Positions 43,997-53,229 of a stretch of DNA of 55,914 bases are shown here, in pieces. A program made the position numbers and the translations under genes. Below the pieces are notes generated by a model that was not told the origin of the DNA, did not search any database, and was given only the letters and a program-made list of their open reading frames with translations. Source of the stretch: an uncultured Prevotella sp. (GTDB lineage: Bacteria; Bacteroidota; Bacteroidia; Bacteroidales; Bacteroidaceae); NCBI GenBank assembly GCA_905233165.1, contig CAJODL010000015.1, forward strand, positions 1 to 55,914, given 5' to 3'. Every line of letters begins with the position of its first letter. Positions within the stretch are counted from its first letter, which is position 1.

Positions 43997-46571
43997 TCTC
44001 CATTTCCAACGCTGCCCAGATGAAAGGTCCTATGCCTTTTGCATCGTTATCGCGAATGGGTTCTGACATATAGTATTCGAAGGAACCGTCGCGCTTCGGA
44101 TTGTTCTCTGGTCCCAAGCCGCTGACGGAACAGCATTTCGTCAAGCTGATGGTAGGGATGCCGGCAGATGGTGTCGGGGTGTCGATTCTTATGAAGTTCT
44201 TCAGCAGTGCCCCATAGGCCTTCTTTCCCTTCTCCTTATACGAATCGTCAAGATACCCTAAACGGGCTCCTTTCAGCATGACGTATGTAAACATTGCTGA
44301 AGCTGTTGATTCTAAGTAGTTGCGTGGGTCTTTCACGTCGAGGACGTCATACCATACGCCACTTTCCTTGTCCTGATACTTATATACAGCATCCATAGCC
44401 TGCTGCAACATCGTCTTTACTTCGTCACGACGCTTGTAGTTCTCTGGCATTCCGTCGAGTATCTCTGTCATCGCCATTACGAACCATCCCATTGCTCTCG
44501 CCCATGTATGTTGGCTCAGACCTGTCTCCTTGTTCGCCCAGAACATACTGTGTTTCTCGTCCCAAGCATGCTTCCACAAGCCTGTCGTTGCGTCATAGGT
44601 GCGAGCAAAGGTGCTGCTAACCTGCTTGACAGCATCGTCATAATATTTCGATGCCTTCTTGCCCTTCATGTCTTCAGCGGCCAAAACATAAAATGGTAAT
44701 CCCATAAATATGCCATCGAGCCATACTTGGTCGTGGTATATCTTCTTGTGCCACCATACGCCTTCCTTCGTGCGTGGCTGCTTTTCCAACTGCCTAAAGA
44801 AGGTCTGCAGGGCTTTGTCAAGTCCTTCCTGCGGGAACAGTTTGTTGAGGCGATAAATGAAATGTGCCGTGCGGATGTTGTCGAGATTGAAGTCTTCGTA
44901 CTTATATCCTACAGTATTTCCTTCTGCATCAATCATCTGCTTTGCATAGCTGCAGACATATTCCTTCACAGCATCGTTACGGTATGCCAGCCAAGTGTCG
45001 AGCATACCCTCCAACTCTATTCCCATTACGTATGACCACTTTCCCTTGGGTCGTTTCGCAGGGTCTGTGAAGTCGAGGTATATAGGGTTGGGATTGCGCT
45101 GCATCTCGCTATAGGTCATCCATTCGGAATAATGTCCGTTGAAAGGCAGTTCGGCAAGAACTACGTCGCCGTTGATGACAAGATTTTCAAAGAATATGTC
45201 GTGCGACTTTCCTGTCCTGCGAACCTTCTCGCTGGTGACACCGTTGAAGGTGCAGTTCTTTACATTTATATTATATATCTGGTCAGCATCTTCAAGACCG
45301 TTGAGTAGTATGCCATATTTTGACTTCTGACATGTTACGTTCTCCATATACACATTCCTTACTGTCGGGATGTGTCCGCGTTCTGCTATCTCCTTCGGTT
45401 CATATACAAGGTTTATACGCAAAACGGCCTCGCGGCATTGTCCTACCTCTATATTTCGCATATAGATGCCTTCCGTAACGCCTCCGCGACAAGTGTTTGT
45501 CTTTATGCGAAGCACTCGATCGAGGTTAGGGGAATCCATCTTACAATCTTCTGCAAAGACATTCTTCACTCCTGCAGAAATCTCAGAGCCTACCACAACA
45601 CCTCCGTGTCCGTCTTCCATAGTACATCCGCGGATGATGATATTCTGCGAAGGCGTTCCGTTGCGTCTGCCGTCAGCATTTCGTCCAGACTTGATGGCAA
45701 TGCAGTCGTCACCGGTATGGAAGATGGTGTTTTCTATCAGTACGTTTTCGCACGACTCCGGGTCGCAGCCGTCGCCATTAGGGCCATTGTTGATAATCTT
45801 GCAGTTGCGGACAGTGATATTCTTTGAGAGAACAGGATGGATAACCCAAAATGGTGAGCGCAGCATTGTGACGCCCTCGATGAGAATATTCTCACATTCA
45901 TAGAAGCAAACCAGTTGCGGACGCATGCCGTGTCCCATACCAAAGACGCGCTGCTCTGTTGGTACACCGTTGTCGGCCATCTTCAGAAGGGTGTTTCTGT
46001 TTGTGTCGCCACCTGGCTTGAAAGGCATCTTCTGACTCTCTGTCGTCTGACCTTCCACATACCCGAATTTTGTTGCTCCGCACCAGGGCCACCATGTCTC
46101 CAAGCTACCGTTGCCGTCGATGGTTCCTGTGCCGGAAATTGCTACATTCTCAGCCTGATAGGCATAGATGCAGGGGGAATAGTTCATGATGTCGAGTCCC
46201 TCCCAGCGTGTCTTCACGAGTGGGTAGAGGGCTGGCTCATAGGCAAAGAGTAGGGTGGCACCTTGCTCTATTACCAGGTTTACGTTCGACTGCATGCGGA
46301 TGGCACCAGTGAGGTATGTGCCCTCTGGAATAATAACCTTTCCGCCACCTGCCTTCGAACACGCAGCAATGGCTTTGTTGATAGCCTGCTGATTGATTTT
46401 TGCTGATGCCTTGGGTGAGGCACCGTATTTCGTAACTCTATAACTCTTGTCTGCAAATGTGGGGGCAACGATGCTGCTCTCTATCTGCTTATAAAGTACA
46501 TCATCCCATCCCTTAGCATTGCTGCTAAGAAATGGGATAATGCTAAGTAGTATTATATTTAAGAATTTCAC
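43983..46571 (-). CDS. GH28 polygalacturonase fused to GH105 unsaturated rhamnogalacturonyl hydrolase
   Basis: 862 aa with signal peptide. Residues about 40-490 are a right-handed beta-helix GH28: NGPNGDGCD (262-270), HTGDDCIAIKSG (285-296), GHGGVVVGSE (321-330) and RVLRIKT (352-358) carry the catalytic aspartates, histidine and substrate-binding lysine. Residues about 505-862 are a GH105 alpha/alpha barrel (KIYHDQVWLDGIFMGLPFYV, QHTWARAMGWFVMAM, SGVWYDVLDVKDPRNYLEST). It would cut pectic galacturonan or rhamnogalacturonan and then remove unsaturated uronic acid from products of lyases. Start is GTG at 46571, overlapping the yebC stop (GTGA). The stop lies inside a heptamer array. Confidence 0.92.
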   Translation of the reverse strand: MKFLNIILLSIIPFLSSNAKGWDDVLYKQIESSIVAPTFADKSYRVTKYGASPKASAKINQQAINKAIAACSKAGGGKVIIPEGTYLTGAIRMQSNVNLVIEQGATLLFAYEPALYPLVKTRWEGLDIMNYSPCIYAYQAENVAISGTGTIDGNGSLETWWPWCGATKFGYVEGQTTESQKMPFKPGGDTNRNTLLKMADNGVPTEQRVFGMGHGMRPQLVCFYECENILIEGVTMLRSPFWVIHPVLSKNITVRNCKIINNGPNGDGCDPESCENVLIENTIFHTGDDCIAIKSGRNADGRRNGTPSQNIIIRGCTMEDGHGGVVVGSEISAGVKNVFAEDCKMDSPNLDRVLRIKTNTCRGGVTEGIYMRNIEVGQCREAVLRINLVYEPKEIAERGHIPTVRNVYMENVTCQKSKYGILLNGLEDADQIYNINVKNCTFNGVTSEKVRRTGKSHDIFFENLVINGDVVLAELPFNGHYSEWMTYSEMQRNPNPIYLDFTDPAKRPKGKWSYVMGIELEGMLDTWLAYRNDAVKEYVCSYAKQMIDAEGNTVGYKYEDFNLDNIRTAHFIYRLNKLFPQEGLDKALQTFFRQLEKQPRTKEGVWWHKKIYHDQVWLDGIFMGLPFYVLAAEDMKGKKASKYYDDAVKQVSSTFARTYDATTGLWKHAWDEKHSMFWANKETGLSQHTWARAMGWFVMAMTEILDGMPENYKRRDEVKTMLQQAMDAVYKYQDKESGVWYDVLDVKDPRNYLESTASAMFTYVMLKGARLGYLDDSYKEKGKKAYGALLKNFIRIDTPTPSAGIPTISLTKCCSVSGLGPENNPKRDGSFEYYMSEPIRDNDAKGIGPFIWAALEMERIEH

Positions 46572-47305
46572 TCTGGCTTCATGTTAGTATATACTGTCTG
46601 TACGTCGTCAAATTCCTCGAGTTTCTCTACCATCTTGTCAATGGTTGCGCGCTGTTCTTCATTAACGTCCTTCAGGTCATTTGGGATGTAGGTGAATTCG
46701 CCACCGATATCCTCAAAACCTTTCTCCTCAAGGAACTTCTGTATCTGTGCATATGACTTTGGGTCACCATAAACAGAGATTGTTGTCTCGTCCTTCTCCT
46801 CGTCATAGTTCTCGTCATACTCGTCATCAACGTTGAAGTCGATGAGTTCCAGAATAAGGTCGTCCATATCAACGTCATCCTTCTTCTTGAAGGTGAAGAC
46901 ACACTTATGGTCGAAGAGGAAACTCAGCGAACCCGTTGTTCCGAGGTTGCCGGAGAATTTGTTGAATACAGAACGCACATCAGCAACAGTACGTGTAGTG
47001 TTGTCAGTCAGAGTATCCACGAATACAGCGATACCATGAGGGCCATATCCTTCGTATGTCACCTCCTTGTAATCTGACTGGTCCTTACCCTGGGCGTTCT
47101 TGATGGCACGCTCGATGTTGTCCTTCGGCATGTTCTCACGCTTACAGGTAGCGATGATAGAACGCAGTGTAGGGTTTGTGTCTGGATCAGGACCGCCTGC
47201 TTTTACTGCAATGGCAATCTGTTTTCCCAAGCGTGTGAACGTCTTTGCCATGTGACCCCAACGCTTCAGCTTTGTAGCTTTACGATATTCAAATGCTCTT
47301 CCCAT
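46568..47305 (-). CDS. yebC: YebC/PmpR-family DNA-binding regulatory protein
   Basis: 245 aa. Starts MGRAFEYRKATKLKRWGHMA, with TFTRLGKQIAIAVKAGGPDP and NMPKDNIERAIKNAQGKDQS, as in the whole family; ends in an acidic domain (EYDENYDEEKDE). Family members bind DNA as transcriptional regulators, and related TACO1-type proteins help ribosomes at polyproline stretches. Cytoplasmic. It follows pheT by 64 bases on the same strand and overlaps the pectinase gene by four bases, an unusual housekeeping-to-accessory junction. Confidence 0.93.
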   Translation of the reverse strand: MGRAFEYRKATKLKRWGHMAKTFTRLGKQIAIAVKAGGPDPDTNPTLRSIIATCKRENMPKDNIERAIKNAQGKDQSDYKEVTYEGYGPHGIAVFVDTLTDNTTRTVADVRSVFNKFSGNLGTTGSLSFLFDHKCVFTFKKKDDVDMDDLILELIDFNVDDEYDENYDEEKDETTISVYGDPKSYAQIQKFLEEKGFEDIGGEFTYIPNDLKDVNEEQRATIDKMVEKLEEFDDVQTVYTNMKPE

Positions 47306-47369
47306 TTTGTTGTATTATTTTAATTGTTTTTATTATCTAATAGAACTAATTGGTCCTAATGGACCGATT

Positions 47370-49844
47370 TTATCTCAGTTCACAATTCAGTTCCTTCTTC
47401 AGGTTCAGAATGAGTTTTGTCATGATAGCCTCTATCTGTCTGTCGTTCATGGTCTTCTCTGGGTCAGTGAAGACGAAGTTTACGGCATACGACTTCTTTC
47501 CTTCTGGCAGATTCTTGCCCTCATAAACGTCAAACAATTCTACCTTTGTAAGCAGTTTCTTCTCTGTCTGGCGAGCTATCTTCTCTACCTGTGCAAATTC
47601 TATCTTGGAATCCAGCAGCAAAGCAAGGTCGCGTGAAACAGATGGGAACTTAGGAATCTCCGTGAAATGTACCTCTGCTTTCTTGACGGCATTTGTTACC
47701 TGTGTCCAGTAGATGTCAGCAAAATATACAGGAGCGTCGATAAGCACATTGTTTGCTTTGTTCATCAACTGCTGTTTGCTTACGATACCCATCTCTACGA
47801 ACACCTTGCCGCTGCGGTTCTTCAGGGTAAGACCTGTTGAGAAGATGTCGTTGCTGCTCTTCTCGCATACCAGCATACCATTTGGCATACCGATGCGCTT
47901 GAGTATGTTCTCCACATGAGCCTTCAACTCGTAGAAAGAAGAGTCTTCATTCGCATGTGCCCATGAACCTTCCACTCTCTTACCTGTTATCCAGAGTCCC
48001 AGGTGGGTCTCTTCTGAATATGCCTTCATAGGATTCTCGTCATCCCTCTTGTCTTCAAAGTGCTGGTAGCAGTTACCAAATTCAAAGAAGCGGAGGTTTG
48101 GCATCTTTCTGTTGGCATTTCTCATGATGCTTTCTAAACCGCCGAAGAGCAATGTCTGACGCATTACGTTGAGGTCGCTTGACAAAGGATTTACTATCGT
48201 TACGAGGTTCTCCTTTGGATATGCTTTCAGTTCGTTGTAGTATGCACCCTTGGTGAGTGAGTTGTTAAGTATCTCGTTGAATCCACTGCCTACGAGTTGC
48301 TCTGCTACCAGGTTCTGCATCTTGTGCCTCTGGTCCTCAAAAGCCTTTGTGGTAAGACTTGACTTCAGCTGTGTAGGAATCTCAACGTTGTTATATCCAT
48401 AAATGCGGAGGATATCCTCTACAACGTCACAAGGTCTCTGTACGTCAACCCTGTATGCAGGAACGGTAATCTGCAGTCCATCGGCATCTTCGCTGTTTAT
48501 CTCTATCTCTAAAGATGTCAGTATGTTCTTGATAACATCGTGACCTATCTTCTTGCCGATGAGGTTGTCAACGTATGAGAATTCCAGTCTCATGGTAGGA
48601 TTCTCTATCTTGTTAGGATACTCATCCACTATCTCGCTTGAAATCTTTGCTCCAGCCAATTCCTTGCAGAGCAATGCTGCCTGCTTCAGGGCATATAGTG
48701 TGCCATTTGGGTCTATGCCTCTTTCGAAGCGGAAAGAAGCATCTGTGCTCAGACCATGTCTGCGAGCGGATTTTCTTATCCATGTAGGATGGAAATATGC
48801 TGCCTCCAGTACTACATTCTTTGTTGTCTCGTAAGTGCCGGAACCCTTACCGCCAAAGACACCTGCGATACACATTGGCTCTTCTGCGTTGCAGATGGCA
48901 AGGTCGTGTTCACCAAGTATGTGTTCTTCACCATCAAGGGTGATGAATTTCTTTCCTGCATTCTGGTCCTTTACTATAATCTTATGACCTGTCACCATAT
49001 CAGCATCAAAGCAATGCAGAGGCTGTCCGTATGCCATCATGATGTAGTTGGTGATGTCAACGATATTGTTGATAGGACGGAGGCCGATGATGTTCAACTT
49101 GTTCTTCAGCCATTCTGGTGATTCCTTAACTTCGCAGTTAGTAAGACTGACGCAAGCATATCTGCGGCAAGCCTCAGTATTTTGTATCTCAACATCTATG
49201 GTGAGGTCGTGATTATCTACCTTGAAATCTGCGTCAGATGGCTTATGGATAGATGTCTTGTAACCATTGGAGCAAAGCCAAGCATACAAATCGCGGGCTA
49301 CTCCGTAATGACTCAAACCATCAGCCCTGTTGGCAGTAATGTCAACCTCTATGAGCCAATCGCTTTCAAGGTTGTAATATTCTGCTGCTGGTGTGCCTAC
49401 CTTAGCATCTTCAGGCAATACGATGATGCCATCGTGGCTGGTGCCGATGCCTATCTCGTCTTCAGCACATATCATGCCATTTGACTCTACGCCACGCAGT
49501 TTTGATTTCTTAATCTTAAACTCTTTGTCGCCATCATACAGCACGCAACCCAGGTCGGCAACAATCACCTTCTGTCCTGCTGCCACATTGGGAGCACCAC
49601 ATACTATCTGTGATGGTTCTTCTCTACCTAAATCAACGCTGCAAACATGCATGTGGTCACTATCAGGATGAGGCTCACAAGTGAGGACCTGTCCTATATA
49701 CAATCCTTTAAGGCCGCCTTTGATAGTTTGTACTTCTTCCAACGCATCCACCTCAAGACCTGTGCTGGTAAGTGCAGCACACACCTCTTCGGGTGTAAGG
49801 TCGAAGTCAACATACTCTTTCAGCCATTTGTATGAAATGTTCAT
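47370..49844 (-). CDS. pheT: Phenylalanine--tRNA ligase beta subunit
   Basis: 824 aa, full length. Order: N-terminal B1 (MNISYKWLKEYVDFDLTPEE), tRNA-binding OB fold (about 45-150), B3/4 (VEIQNTEACRRYACVSLTNC), B5 (YPNKIENPTMRLEFSYVDNL, then GHDVI), the catalytic-like core (LLFGGLESIMRNANRKMPNL) and a C-terminal anticodon-binding FDX-ACB domain (FPSVSRDLALLLD). It charges tRNA-Phe together with the alpha subunit, which is not in the window. Its promoter is at 49876-49883, and it is divergent from truA. Confidence 0.96.
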   Translation of the reverse strand: MNISYKWLKEYVDFDLTPEEVCAALTSTGLEVDALEEVQTIKGGLKGLYIGQVLTCEPHPDSDHMHVCSVDLGREEPSQIVCGAPNVAAGQKVIVADLGCVLYDGDKEFKIKKSKLRGVESNGMICAEDEIGIGTSHDGIIVLPEDAKVGTPAAEYYNLESDWLIEVDITANRADGLSHYGVARDLYAWLCSNGYKTSIHKPSDADFKVDNHDLTIDVEIQNTEACRRYACVSLTNCEVKESPEWLKNKLNIIGLRPINNIVDITNYIMMAYGQPLHCFDADMVTGHKIIVKDQNAGKKFITLDGEEHILGEHDLAICNAEEPMCIAGVFGGKGSGTYETTKNVVLEAAYFHPTWIRKSARRHGLSTDASFRFERGIDPNGTLYALKQAALLCKELAGAKISSEIVDEYPNKIENPTMRLEFSYVDNLIGKKIGHDVIKNILTSLEIEINSEDADGLQITVPAYRVDVQRPCDVVEDILRIYGYNNVEIPTQLKSSLTTKAFEDQRHKMQNLVAEQLVGSGFNEILNNSLTKGAYYNELKAYPKENLVTIVNPLSSDLNVMRQTLLFGGLESIMRNANRKMPNLRFFEFGNCYQHFEDKRDDENPMKAYSEETHLGLWITGKRVEGSWAHANEDSSFYELKAHVENILKRIGMPNGMLVCEKSSNDIFSTGLTLKNRSGKVFVEMGIVSKQQLMNKANNVLIDAPVYFADIYWTQVTNAVKKAEVHFTEIPKFPSVSRDLALLLDSKIEFAQVEKIARQTEKKLLTKVELFDVYEGKNLPEGKKSYAVNFVFTDPEKTMNDRQIEAIMTKLILNLKKELNCELR

Positions 49845-49875
49845 GTCTTTATATTTGTTGTGTTTATTATTTTTT

Positions 49876-49883
49876 CAAATCTA
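49876..49883 (-). promoter_or_regulatory. -7 box of the pheT operon
   Basis: TAGATTTG on the minus strand (exact TAnnTTTG), 32 bases before the pheT ATG. Confidence 0.65.
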
Positions 49884-49967
49884 CTGTTCTTCCCCTTTGC
49901 GCGTGAGCGCGTTAGAGAAAAGCGGTGCAAATTTACGAAAAAAATTCTTTATATACAAATTTTTTTG

Positions 49968-49975
49968 TACCTTTG
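49968..49975 (+). promoter_or_regulatory. -7 box of truA
   Basis: TACCTTTG (exact TAnnTTTG), 31 bases before the TTG start of truA. The leader between contains CAATTATCAATTAT words. Confidence 0.7.
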
Positions 49976-50005
49976 CCCAAGAATTTCAATTATCAATTAT
50001 AAAAA

Positions 50006-50788
50006 TTGCGTTATTTCATACATCTATCCTTTGACGGCACACGCTATCACGGATGGCAAATACAGCCTAACGGCATTAGCGTAGAGGGTGAGTTGGAACG
50101 TTGTCTCTCTACTCTGTTGTCAGCTCCTATTGATGTAGTGGGCGCAGGCCGCACTGATGCTGGGGTTCATGCCAGTCATATGGTGGCTCATTTTGATACT
50201 CCAGAAGAGATGGGGAAAGTATCCGACACCTCGCAGTTAGCATATAAACTGAATAGGATGCTTCCGCCTGATATTAGGATAAGCACTATTGAGGAGGTTG
50301 CTGATGATATGCATGCACGTTTTTCTGCTAAATGGCGTACATATCATTACTATCTCTCCCTAAAGCCAACGCCATTCAACCGTCATTATACCTGGCTTTG
50401 CCATTATAAACTTGATTTTCCCCTTATGAACGAGGCTGCACATATGTTGCTGGAATATAAAGATTTTGCTTGCTTCTGCAAGAGTCATACTGATGTCAAG
50501 ACAACCCTCTGTGATGTTGTGCAGGCAGAATGGATAAAGATACCATCTCGCCCCCCAATTGTCAATTGTCAATTGTCAACTGTCAATTGTCCCGATTGGG
50601 TGTTCGTTATCAAGGCCAATCGCTTTCTGCGAAATATGGTGCGTGCTGTTGTCGGAACCCTTGTTGAGGTGGGACGTCATAGAATGTCCCTTGAGCAATT
50701 CCGCTCTGTCATAGAAGGCAAGAGTCGTTGTCAGGCTGGTGAGTCGATGCCAGGAAATGCGTTATTCCTTGAGAAGATAGAGTATTAG
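50006..50788 (+). CDS. truA: tRNA pseudouridine(38-40) synthase
   Basis: 260 aa. YFIHLSFDGTRYHGWQIQPN at the start; the catalytic aspartate is in VGAGRTDAGVHASHMVAHFD (about residue 50); RFLRNMVRAVVGTLVEVGRH near residue 215 is the second conserved block. It isomerises U38-U40 in the anticodon arm. The only start is TTG 50006, since a TAA occurs two codons upstream. An in-frame heptamer array (50557-50591) inserts about a dozen residues (IVNCQLSTVNC) before the strand that leads to VFVIKANRFL. The start and the insert are both unusual for this family. Confidence 0.94.
   Translation: MRYFIHLSFDGTRYHGWQIQPNGISVEGELERCLSTLLSAPIDVVGAGRTDAGVHASHMVAHFDTPEEMGKVSDTSQLAYKLNRMLPPDIRISTIEEVADDMHARFSAKWRTYHYYLSLKPTPFNRHYTWLCHYKLDFPLMNEAAHMLLEYKDFACFCKSHTDVKTTLCDVVQAEWIKIPSRPPIVNCQLSTVNCPDWVFVIKANRFLRNMVRAVVGTLVEVGRHRMSLEQFRSVIEGKSRCQAGESMPGNALFLEKIEY
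50557..50591 (+). repeat. In-frame AATTGTC heptamer array inside truA
   Basis: Five 7-base units (AATTGTC four times, AACTGTC once), stop-free in the truA frame, encoding IVNCQLSTVNC. It sits in what should be a surface loop. Confidence 0.9.
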
Positions 50789-50803
50789 TGTAAAGGTTAA
50801 AGG

Positions 50804-51760
50804 TTAACGGTTAAAGACCTCTAATCTCCTATGTTTATACAGTTGGTAGGTGTTTACCAGATTGTGCCAGATGGAATAAAAACCACCTGCTGTGGCGCTG
50901 ATGGGTGACAGGAAGGTATATCCTAACCAAATGGCAAAGATGGTGTTTTTCTGTCCTAAAGCCTGTCCACCTTCCAGTCGGCATCCGTAACGTTCCCCGA
51001 TAGCCTTTCCCAATCCAAACTGCAACAGGCATCCTGCCAACGATACTGCGGCAATCCCCAACATCTCCATAATGCTGATACTGCTGTTGTAAAGTGCTCT
51101 TACGGTAACAGCTATCGCCAATGATAATGCCACTGTCCACATATGGAATGCCAAATCCTTTTGGCTAAGTATCATGTTGAGCAGTTTCGGAAAGAAAAAC
51201 CTTACCCCCCATGCGGCAAACAATGGTGCCAGCAATAGCGGGAATACATGTCTCAATATCAGCAGCAAGGTAGGCAGAAATGCCATTCCGTGACGTGCAG
51301 AGGCAAGGGGAAGAAAGACGGGTATAATAATCGCTGTCACGATACATGTCAGTATGGTGTATGACGTCGTCAGTCCTGCGTCACCTCCCAGCTTAGATGT
51401 CACTACGGCGCATGCCGTTGCGGTGGGACATATCATCACCAGCAGGAATGTTTCTGCCATCAGGCGGTATTCAGTCTGCGGAAAGAGGTATAGCACAATG
51501 CATGTCAGTATGAAGAATACGGATTGTATCATTATCAGCCATAGGTGTATCATCTTTGGCTTCAGTGCCGATGGCGGCACCTTGCAGAATGTTACGAAGA
51601 GCATGCAGAAGAGCAGTGTCGGCTGCAGTATCTCTATTCCCTTTACTATGTTGCCCTTTATATCTGCTGACAAGGGCAGTTCCCTACCTATGATATATCC
51701 TAATGCCCCTATCGTCATCGATATGGGTAAGGCCCAGTTTTTTATAAAGCGGAGTAACAT
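50804..51760 (-). CDS. BASS/SBF-like membrane transporter
   Basis: 318 aa with about nine or ten membrane segments. MICPTATACAVVTSKLGGDAGL (about 113) and GGQALGQKNTIFAIWLGYTF (near 265) resemble the crossover regions of the bile acid:sodium symporter superfamily. Substrate unknown; members take up organic anions with sodium. It overlaps the end of the RapZ-fusion gene by 19 bases and is the last gene of the minus-strand operon. truA converges on it with only 15 bases between, mostly GGTTAAC words. Confidence 0.8.
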   Translation of the reverse strand: MLLRFIKNWALPISMTIGALGYIIGRELPLSADIKGNIVKGIEILQPTLLFCMLFVTFCKVPPSALKPKMIHLWLIMIQSVFFILTCIVLYLFPQTEYRLMAETFLLVMICPTATACAVVTSKLGGDAGLTTSYTILTCIVTAIIIPVFLPLASARHGMAFLPTLLLILRHVFPLLLAPLFAAWGVRFFFPKLLNMILSQKDLAFHMWTVALSLAIAVTVRALYNSSISIMEMLGIAAVSLAGCLLQFGLGKAIGERYGCRLEGGQALGQKNTIFAIWLGYTFLSPISATAGGFYSIWHNLVNTYQLYKHRRLEVFNR

Positions 51761-53229
51761 TTTTTTATGCCTTGTTCTCTGTGTTCTACATGCACCTCAA
51801 TGCCGTATTTCTCATGTATGTGTTCTGCCAGATGCTGTGCAGAATAGACGCTCCTATGTTGTCCTCCAGTACATCCGAAGGAGAACATCAGACTCGTAAA
51901 ACCTCTCTTTATATATCTCTCCACATGGGCATCTGCCAACTTATAGACACTCTCTAAGAATGTCAGTATTTCACCGTCATCTTCCAGGAAGCGTATCACG
52001 GGCTCGTCCAGGCCGGTAAGCTTCTTGTATGGCTCATAACGTCCTGGGTTATGGGTAGAGCGGCAGTCAAAAACATATCCTCCACCGTTGCCTGATGGGT
52101 CTTCGGGGATGCCTTTATGGAAAGAGAAGGAATACACCCTTACCACCAGTGGACCCTTGTCGTCATATTTCGATACGGTTGCCTTGCCGTCCTTCTGCAC
52201 CTTTGGCTTTGGCGCAAACTTTGGCAACTCTGTCATCTCTTTCAGTATGGTGACGAGATAAGGGTAAGGGAAGTCATTCTTTGCCAGCAGGTCCCTCAGG
52301 TTCTGTATGGCAAACGGTATGCTTTCAATGAAGTGTGCCTTGCGTTCAAAATACCCTCTGAATCCGTATGCTCCCAGTACCTGCATGGTGCGGAAGAGAA
52401 CAAACAGCTGCAACCTCTCGTTAAAGGCCCTGAATGATGGAACCTCGGTATATTGTTTCAGAGAATCGTAATATTCCTTTATAAGTTCCTTTCTCAGACT
52501 GTCCGAATAACGTGCAGCAGCCTGCCACAGGAATGACGCAACATCATAATAATATGGTCCTCGTCTGCCACCTTGGAAATCTATAAAGTAAGGCTTTCCC
52601 TTTGCGTCAAGCATCACGTTGCGAGCTTGGAAGTCCCTGTATAGGAATGACTCCACAGGTGTCGAAGTGCTTGCTTCAAGGTCTTTTGCCAGAAGGCGGA
52701 AGTTGGCCTCCAGCTTCAGTTCGTGGAAGTCAGGCAGAGTCTCCTTCAGGAAGCAATACTTGAAATAGTTCAGGTCAAAGAGTATTCCCTCCTGATCGAA
52801 TGCCGGTTGTGGATAGCATACCGAGAAGTCCAATCCTCGTGCACCTCTTATCTGTACGTTAGGCAGTTCTCTGATGGTTCGCCTGAGTAGTTCCTTTTCC
52901 TTGACATTATAGCGTCCTCCAGCATCGCGGCCACCCTTGATGGCATCATATAGTGATAGTGAACCGAGGTCGTTCTGGATGTATCTCAATTCGTCTTCAC
53001 TCTCTGCCAATACCTTTGGCACAGGGAGTCTTCGCTTTGTGAAATGTTTTGCCAGCGACAGGAAGGCATGGTTCTCATCCTTCGAAGTTCCCACACAACC
53101 GATGTATGTCTTACCATTTTCATCGGTCATCCTGTAGTATTCCCTGTTGCTGCCGGCACCTGGCAATTTCTCCATCTTTACCGGTTCTGTGCCGTGCCAG
53201 GTGGTATATAGCTCTCTTAGTTTTTGCAT
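51742..53229 (-). CDS. Phosphotransferase (APH/AmgK-like) fused to RapZ C-terminal domain
   Basis: 495 aa from ATG 53229 (an upstream ATG at 53280 would overlap the neighbour by 64 bases; homologues begin like MQKLRELYTTWHG). Residues about 1-330 are an aminoglycoside-phosphotransferase-type kinase: KLPGAGSNREYYR, catalytic loop YRDFQARNVML, metal-binding FIDFQGGRRGPYYYD. Residues about 360-495 are a RapZ C-terminal domain: FHKGIPEDPSGNGGG, FDCRSTHNPG and FGCTGGQHRSVYSAQHLAE. The kinase half resembles AmgK-type cell-wall sugar kinases. RapZ's C-terminal domain binds glucosamine 6-phosphate and RNA partners in enterobacteria. A role in amino-sugar or peptidoglycan recycling control is inferred. 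Confidence 0.87.
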   Translation of the reverse strand: MQKLRELYTTWHGTEPVKMEKLPGAGSNREYYRMTDENGKTYIGCVGTSKDENHAFLSLAKHFTKRRLPVPKVLAESEDELRYIQNDLGSLSLYDAIKGGRDAGGRYNVKEKELLRRTIRELPNVQIRGARGLDFSVCYPQPAFDQEGILFDLNYFKYCFLKETLPDFHELKLEANFRLLAKDLEASTSTPVESFLYRDFQARNVMLDAKGKPYFIDFQGGRRGPYYYDVASFLWQAAARYSDSLRKELIKEYYDSLKQYTEVPSFRAFNERLQLFVLFRTMQVLGAYGFRGYFERKAHFIESIPFAIQNLRDLLAKNDFPYPYLVTILKEMTELPKFAPKPKVQKDGKATVSKYDDKGPLVVRVYSFSFHKGIPEDPSGNGGGYVFDCRSTHNPGRYEPYKKLTGLDEPVIRFLEDDGEILTFLESVYKLADAHVERYIKRGFTSLMFSFGCTGGQHRSVYSAQHLAEHIHEKYGIEVHVEHREQGIKKCYSAL

